Shown here: positions 63,963 to 64,000 of the stretch, piece after piece
Layout: each line of letters begins with the position of its first letter
Position numbering within the stretch: position 1 is the stretch's first letter
Assembly (NCBI GenBank): GCA_002422395.1
Contig: DIUY01000006.1
Location: 94,273 to 158,272 of the forward strand
Source: Methylococcaceae bacterium UBA6146
GTDB lineage: Bacteria; Pseudomonadota; Gammaproteobacteria; Methylococcales; Methylomonadaceae
DNA: 64,000 nucleotides
Direction of reading: 5' to 3'
The notes under the pieces: generated by a model
The model's input: only the letters and a program-made list of their open reading frames with translations
The model's database searches: none
Told to the model about the DNA's origin: nothing
Position numbers and translations under genes: made by a program

Positions 63963-64000
63963 TGATTTATTTGGTGGTGGGTATCGACCCCAAGTATGAC

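Overview
The window reads as chromosomal DNA of a gammaproteobacterium. The order gyrA-serC-pheA-hisC-tyrA/aroA-cmk-rpsA-ihfB, with a TyrA-AroA fusion, matches Pseudomonas-like gammaproteobacteria. A formate-tetrahydrofolate ligase, two sterol-desaturase-like membrane oxidases, feoABC and a ter stress operon would suit a methanotroph or methylotroph of the Methylococcales. That placement is inference; there is no rRNA gene or methane oxidation gene to confirm it. I saw no tRNA, rRNA or CRISPR array.

Layout: 1-1.9 kb, tail of an Hsp70-like gene and a tiny membrane protein. 2.0-2.8 kb, sulfur-relay pair tusD-tusC (minus). 3.3-4.4 kb, sterol desaturase family. 4.4-6.1 kb, HerA-like ATPase. 6.3-9.1 kb, ferrous iron operon feoABC with a Fur-box-like site. 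9.5-20.4 kb, the gyrA to ihfB housekeeping operon. 20.8-25.3 kb, small genes, lysC and rplM-rpsI. 25.4-29.5 kb, DUF4390-ntrY-ntrX, in which NtrX has lost sigma54-activator motifs. 29.7-35.4 kb, a six-gene ter operon (PRTase/TRSP, HAD, StiP/PRTase, HpcH-like lyase, TerA, TerB). 36.2-38.1 kb, a compact SRPBCC-LOV photoreceptor-sterol desaturase operon. 38.4-44.1 kb, msrA, fhs, an alpha/beta hydrolase lipoprotein, a DUF938 methyltransferase and a FemAB-like protein, with repeats and a decayed Mut7-C gene between them. 44.3-49.7 kb, a tripartite type I secretion-like set (ABC, HlyD, TolC) whose ABC ATPase is catalytically degenerate.

The most interesting region is 49.8-59.3 kb. A heme oxygenase is divergent from an apparent operon of a [2Fe-2S] ferredoxin, a V4R protein, a protein with four FFxxLPW-like motifs, a phycobiliprotein-like globin that keeps the bilin-attachment motif Cys-x-Arg-Asp, a second V4R-like protein, a Ser/Thr kinase with a putative beta-propeller, an unknown protein, a CX5R phosphatase, a divergent ferredoxin-dependent bilin reductase, a twin-CDGSH protein and a large protein ending in an MglA-like GTPase. 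Together this looks like a self-contained pathway: heme to biliverdin, biliverdin to a reduced bilin, bilin loaded onto a globin, and output through phosphorylation and a GTPase. From memory, and unchecked, bilin reductases of the pre-PcyA type and bilin-biosynthesis-associated globins have been reported in heterotrophic proteobacteria. The signalling module and the FFxxLPW protein are the parts I cannot attach to any described system.

The right end (about 61.69 kb onward) changes sharply to high-GC DNA inside a P-type ATPase gene and continues through a GNAT-toxin remnant and a Fic protein. This points to a recombination junction or an assembly chimera.
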